Shown in pieces: positions 59,005-64,000 of a stretch of 64,000 nucleotides of DNA. Each line of letters opens with the position of its first letter. Position 1 is the first letter of the stretch. The stretch comes from Alligator mississippiensis (taxonomy: Eukaryota; Chordata; Crocodylia; Alligatoridae), in assembly GCF_030867095.1 (NCBI RefSeq), contig NC_081826.1:57487501-57551500 (forward strand), read 5' to 3'. The notes beneath the pieces were generated by a model. It worked only from the letters and a program-made list of their open reading frames with translations, was not told the origin of the DNA and ran no database searches. Both the position numbers and the translations under genes were made by a program.

Positions 59005-59580
59005 ATTTCATAGACTTCATAGACATTAGGGCTGAAAGGGACCTCGGAAGATCATCGAGTCCAGCCTCCCGCCCGAAGGGCAGGAAGTCAGCTGAGGTCA
59101 TAGGATCCTAGCAAGATAAGCATCCAATTTACTCTTGAAGGTGTTCAGTGTAGGTGCTTGAACCACCTCCGATGGCAGGCTATTCCAGACCTTGGGGGCT
59201 CGGACAGTAAAGAAATTCTTCCTTGTGTCCGGCCTGAAACGGTCTTGCAGTAGTTTATAACCGTTCAACCTCGTCATCACTTGGGATGCTCTGGTGAACA
59301 AATGTTCCCCCAGATACTTATGATCACCCCTGATAAACTTATAGGTGGCCATCAGATCACCCCTGAGCCTGCGCTTTTCCAGACTAAAGAGCCTCATAGA
59401 TCTCAGCCTGTCGTCGTAAGGTCTGTTTCCCTAACCTCTGATCATGCTTGTGGCTCTTCTCTGGACTCTCTCAAGCTTCTCCACATCCTTTTTGAATTGT
59501 GGGGCCCAAAAAATGGATGCAGTACTCCAGCTGTGGCCTCACCAAGGCCGAGTACAATGGGAGAATGAAGTCCCGGGATT
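59005..59580 (-). mobile_element. CR1 LINE 3' end, antisense
   Basis: Tail at the low-coordinate end (CATAGATTTCATAGACTTCA), then AGGGCTGAAAGGGACCTCGG, then the C-terminal RT coding region on the minus strand (59098-59397; SLEKRRLRGDLMATYKFIR and RAPKVWNSLPSEVV). This last frame is still open, so the copy is relatively young, but it is 5' truncated with no RT core. Confidence 0.88.
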
Positions 59581-59885
59581 TGCTTGTCTGTGCTCAGGTT
59601 TGTTTGTGGGTCTGTTTCCTAGTGGTTTCTCTCCCTGCTTGAGGAAATATGCCCGTTTAAAATTTAGACAGGTTTTTGTTCTCTTGCGTTCACAGTTTAG
59701 TCTTGCTCACGTTTTAGTATTGCTACCACTCAATCCAGTTCAGTAATCTCACCACTGGGAAGGAGGCACAACATCAAAGCAAATGATTCTTGCATTGTCT
59801 CTTAAGTGATGGCTGGTGAGTGACTACCTTATGCCATTGGTCTGCCTTCTACTTAGTTTCCCAGCAGACTGTTGTTAAATTAAAT

Positions 59886-60216
59886 CATGGGTCAGCAACA
59901 TGTTGCAGCCCTCGGTCAGACCTTACTATGCAGTTCCCTGCTACAGGCAGTAAATCCCTACCCTGCCTCCCCTCCCTCCCTCCCTATCCCACCAAGCTAA
60001 AGCTGTCTGCACTTTCCTTCTTCCCTTGCTGCAGATATCAGCCCCCTCTGTGGCCAAAGCACAGCCAGGAGAATGCAGCCAGGAGGGCTGCTGAGGAAGG
60101 TGCTGCAGAGGGGACAGGCAGCATGCAGAGCTGCATGCTGCCCACTCTTTCCCAGCCTGGATCCAACCTCTTCACAGTCTGAATCTAGCTCACGGTTCAT
60201 AGGTTGCTGACACCTG
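59886..60216. mobile_element. hAT-like MITE, diverged
   Basis: Left CATGGGTCAGCAACATGTTG and right, in reverse complement, CAGGTGTCAGCAACCTATG. These are the terminal phrases of a hAT family. No matching 8-bp duplication was found, so the element is old or the ends are slightly off. Confidence 0.5.
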
Positions 60217-60834
60217 AAGCAACATATTCCTATATTAAACATCCTGATATTTAACTTAATAAAGTTACAGAGTAAGCATCCCTATTAACCAGGTTGCCAA
60301 ATTATATTCCTAAATTGTTACAGAGTTCAAACACAATTCATCAAGTCTTGGTTCTGAATCATCAAACAGTTTACCAGAAAAAAAAATCAGTATGAACTAC
60401 AAAACCCTTGAAGAAAGAGGAATTGACAGGCTAAGTCCCATAGATTTATCAGTGTTTAATTATTGCAATTCATCTATTTTATTACGTTCACCAGTTCAAA
60501 AACTTATGGGTAGCAGAACTAAAACCTTAGTGCCAATATTTAATGTTCCTTGAACTAAATCCAATTAACCTTGAAGTAGTTACAAACAAACTCTAGATCA
60601 ATGTAAGGGCTGCCATCTTGGCTGATGCCAAGGACCAAAAGTTTAACTAGAAATGGCTTCAGCTGGAGAAAGAGATTCTGGAGCATATTCACATGCTTGT
60701 TGGATTGGGCACACAGAACAGAACACACACACAGATTAGTGTGTTACAAGGAAACTAAAATAATAGGAACAAGTTTGCTAAAATAATACCCAACAAACAC
60801 TCTGCTAAACTAATGACTACATTCTCTTTACTAA

Positions 60835-60950
60835 GAGATGTTGTTAGAGAGATTATGAAATCTCTACTCTTGGAAGTGTTTAAAGGCAGGTTAGATAAAC
60901 ACTTGTATGGAATGGCTCAGTGTGAATTTAGGGTGAAGTTATGTTACACT
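60835..60950 (+). mobile_element. Small CR1 fragment
   Basis: TTGGAAGTGTTTAAAGGCAG then TTAGATAAACACTTG encodes LEVFKGRLDKHL, the typical C-terminal end of CR1 RT, in an otherwise decayed context. Confidence 0.55.
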
Positions 60951-60999
60951 TAGACCACATAAAGGCATTTAAAATGTGAGCGTCCACACTTTGAAGCTA

Positions 61000-62140
61000 G
61001 TTAACTCATGCTCAGTGACTTCTAAGGGTTTCAAAGTTGTGCCACTTCAGGCAGGGGTTAACTCTGGGCTATACTACCTTGTTCATGTTAGGAGACTAGA
61101 GCAAGTCTGCTCCATGGAGATAAAATAAGTAATTTTCAGTACTTTAGCATCCCAGGATGAACTGCTCCCAGCCCCCTCTCCCAACCCAGAGTAGGGATAG
61201 AGCCCAGATGTCCTTGCTCCTTGCCACATCCCTCATCTCCAGCCCTCTAGTGGCAAGTCAGAGCTGTGCAGGCAAGACACGGTATTAACCCTTAACATTT
61301 GACTGCTCACAGCACATTCTAACTTTAACTACACTTAACATTCAACAGATTTAGCATAGTCTAAACGTAATGTCTAACTTCACTTTCGACAGGGATGTCT
61401 CTGCCTTGAGCAGGTGCAGTCCTGGTCTTCTATGATTCTGTATGCCCTATTCTCCAGTGGGACAGTCTTACATATGGATTAGAAGACATAAAAATCACCA
61501 AATAGCACCAAATAGCACACAAACTCCCGATTCTTGAGCCCAGGTAGAATACTCTTGTCCTGACGCATGTAATGGTAATAAAAAGAAACACAAAGAATAG
61601 TAAAGTTAGGCTCCAGATGGTGGATCCAATTCATCAATCACATGGATTGATGCAAAATGAACTGTTTTGAAAACAAAACCTAGCCATTCAGATTCACAAA
61701 TAATAGATACTGACAGATACTCAGCAAAAATCAGGAACAACCCTTTCATCTACTCCATACAGGGTGTGTCTACTGCTGTGTTTTATTAACTAACTATACT
61801 CTTTGTAGTTGTTATTTTAAGATGGTATGTGTTATTTTACTCTGTTTTTTTAAGGGGAAAATATACTTGTGGATACATGCTGTTGCAAGCTGACAGGGGC
61901 ATTATAATTTTTTATCTTAGCCCCAGAGGACTGGGACCAGGAAGTTCAATCTCTCTTGCGTATCATGCTTGTACAATGATACTGATTCCAATTTCTAGTA
62001 TGCCTAGGAAGTAAGGCAAGAAGAAACATGTCAGTGAAGACTCAGTCATATGCTAGGTAACATTGCAGAAGTCAGTCCATACCCCTAAAGGCTAAAAATT
62101 TCTTAACTTCACACTGAAAACACTTTTATGTAGCAGTACA
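61000..62140. other. Intergenic, repeat-like, unassigned
   Basis: Partly similar to 56380-56460 (see there). No gene or RNA recognised. Confidence 0.35.
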
Positions 62141-62149
62141 AATCAGTTA

Positions 62150-64000
62150 GACATAAATGGTGATTGTACAGCAGAAACTAGGTTTTCCAGGGGATAGGAC
62201 AAAAGCCCTGAGGTACATGGGGAAACAGGAGACCAGGAGGAAGAACAAGCAGGAGGGGACACCAAGGGAGGCCTTCTAATTTTTACTGAGAAAGTAGGAC
62301 AATCAGCTAGTTACCTCTGATGTCTGTATATGAATGCACAGAGCCTAGGAAACAAGCAAGAAGAACTGAAATCCCCCTCTCTGGCACAGAAGTATAATGT
62401 GATTGGAATAACAGAGACTTGGTGGAATAGTTTGCATGACTGAAATACTGTCATGGATGGGTATAAACTGTTCAGGAAGGACAGGTGGGAGAGAAGAGAA
62501 GGAGGAGTGCACTTTATATAAAAGAGGTATATGATTGCTCAGCACTCCAGTATGAAACTGGGGATAGGCCTGTTGAAAGCAGGGTTAGTGTCAGAGAGGA
62601 GAGCACCAAGAGTGATGTTGTGGTGGGTGTCTGCTATAGATCACCAGACCAGGAGGCTGAGGTGGATGAGACTTTCTTCCAACAGCTAGTGGAAGTTTTC
62701 TAATCACAGGCCCTGGTTCTCAAGGGGGACTCCAATCACCCTGCCATCTGCTGGGAGGGCAATACAGCAGTGTACAGTGTTGGGGACAACTTTCCTGTGC
62801 AAGTATTGGAGAGGCCAATGAAGTCTGTGCTCTTCTTGACCTGCTGCTCACAAATAGGGAAGAATTGGTGGGGAACATAGAAGTGGCTGGCAACTTGGGC
62901 AGCAACAACCACAAGATGATTGAGTTGAGGATCCTGAGGAAAGGAAGGAAGGAGAACAGCAGGGAAAGGACCCTGGCTTTCAGAAAAGCAGTATTTGACT
63001 CACTCAGGAAACTGATTGGCAGGATCCCTTGGGAGGCCAGTCTAAGGTAGAAAGATGTACAGGAAAGCTGGTTATACTTGAAACAAACCTTACTAAAGGT
63101 GCAGGAATGAACCATCCCATTGTGCAGAAAGACTAGCAAGAATGGCAGAAGACCAGCATGGCTTACCAGGGAACTCTTCAATATGCTAAAATACAAAAAG
63201 GAAGCTTACAGGAAGTGGAAACTTGGACAAACAACTAGGGAGTAGTATAAGAGTATTTCTTGGCATGCAGGGATGAAATCAGGAAAGCCAAAGCATAACT
63301 GGATTTGCAGCTAGTAAGAGACATGAAGGGTAATGAGAAGGGTTTGGATTTCTACAAGTATGTCATCAACAAGAGGAGGATCAGGGAAAGTGTGGGTCCC
63401 TTACTGAATGGGAGAGGCAACCTAGTGACAGATAATGTGGAAAAGGCTAAAGTACTCAATGCTTTTTTCACCTCAGTCTTGATAGGCAGGGTCAGCTACC
63501 AAACTACTGCATCTGGCAACATAGTTTGGGGAGGAGGGGAGCAACCAACAGTGGTGAAAGAAGTGGTTAGGGACTTTTAAGAAAAGCTGGAGGAGAAGAA
63601 TGTGATTAGGAACAATCAGCATGAATTCACTAAGGGCAAGTCATGCCTGACCAACCTGATTGCCTTCTATAATGAGATGACTGGCTCTGTGGATATGGGA
63701 AGAAGAGTGGGTATGATATACTTTGACTTTAGCAAGGCTTTTGACATGGTCTCAATCACAGTCTTGCAAGAAAGCTAAGTACAGATTGGATGAATGGATT
63801 GAATAGATGGGTTGGTAGATAGAAAACTGCTGGTCCATCAGGCTCAAAGGATCAATGTCTAGTTGACATCTGGTATTAAGTGGAGTGCCCCAGGGCTTGG
63901 TTCTGGGGCCAGTTTTGTTCAATATCTTCATCAGTGACTTGGAAGAGGAGATGGAGTGCACCCTCAGCAAGTTTGCAGATGACACCAAGCTGAAGAGAAC
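62150..64000 (+). mobile_element. CR1 LINE running off the right edge
   Basis: Sense CR1 copy with endonuclease phrases (VIGITETWW near 62400; an [11 protein letters not shown]-like stretch near 62890) and RT phrases (SCLTNLIAFYNEM near 63640, FDFSKAFDMV near 63720, [16 protein letters not shown] near 63910, FADDTKL at the edge). Multiple stops and frameshifts break it, so it is a decayed copy. The 3' end lies outside the window. Confidence 0.85.

Overview
This 64-kb window looks like vertebrate nuclear DNA. It has an AT-rich background, GT-AG introns, CR1-type LINE fragments with reptile-like 3' tails, MIR-like SINE traces, hAT- and PIF/Harbinger-type non-autonomous transposons, and one probable solo retroviral LTR. 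The CR1 tail style and the number of DNA transposons suggest a crocodilian, with a turtle as the main alternative. This assignment is by recognition and was not checked against a database.

The only host protein-coding gene I can support is HNF4G (hepatocyte nuclear factor 4 gamma, NR2A2), on the minus strand. Ten coding exons run from the start codon at 26034 to the stop codon at 3021. All introns are GT-AG, all phases are consistent, and the assembled reading frame is 454 codons plus stop. The N-terminus resembles the P1-type isoform of HNF4A. The two zinc fingers, the ligand-binding domain with its AF-2 helix, and a proline-containing F domain are all present. The 3' UTR and flank fill roughly 1-3020 and include a self-complementary (TG)n/(CA)n tract. 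Introns carry insertions: a TIR element in intron 6 that is itself split by a ~1.5-kb CpG-rich probable solo LTR, a PIF/Harbinger-type MITE in intron 5, and foldback or TIR elements in introns 1, 2 and 9.

Upstream of the gene (26.1-64 kb) I see no host exons. This stretch is repeat-dense intergenic DNA or possibly distal upstream sequence of HNF4G. It holds hAT elements with perfect or near-perfect 8-bp target-site duplications (33941-36066, 40099-40880, 42020-42253, 56826-58172). It also holds CR1 fragments in both orientations (31385-31880, 43660-45990, 51440-51870, 59005-59580, and 62150 to the window end).

The most notable non-genic pattern is a set of GC-rich elements about 0.5-1.3 kb long whose two halves are inverted copies of each other (12.5, 20.9, 27.9, 29.0, 49.1, 52.1, 54.0 and 57.0 kb). 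At least two carry a related GC-rich module although their terminal repeats differ. They explain most of the long spurious ORFs that occur on both strands. Their transcripts could fold into long hairpins.
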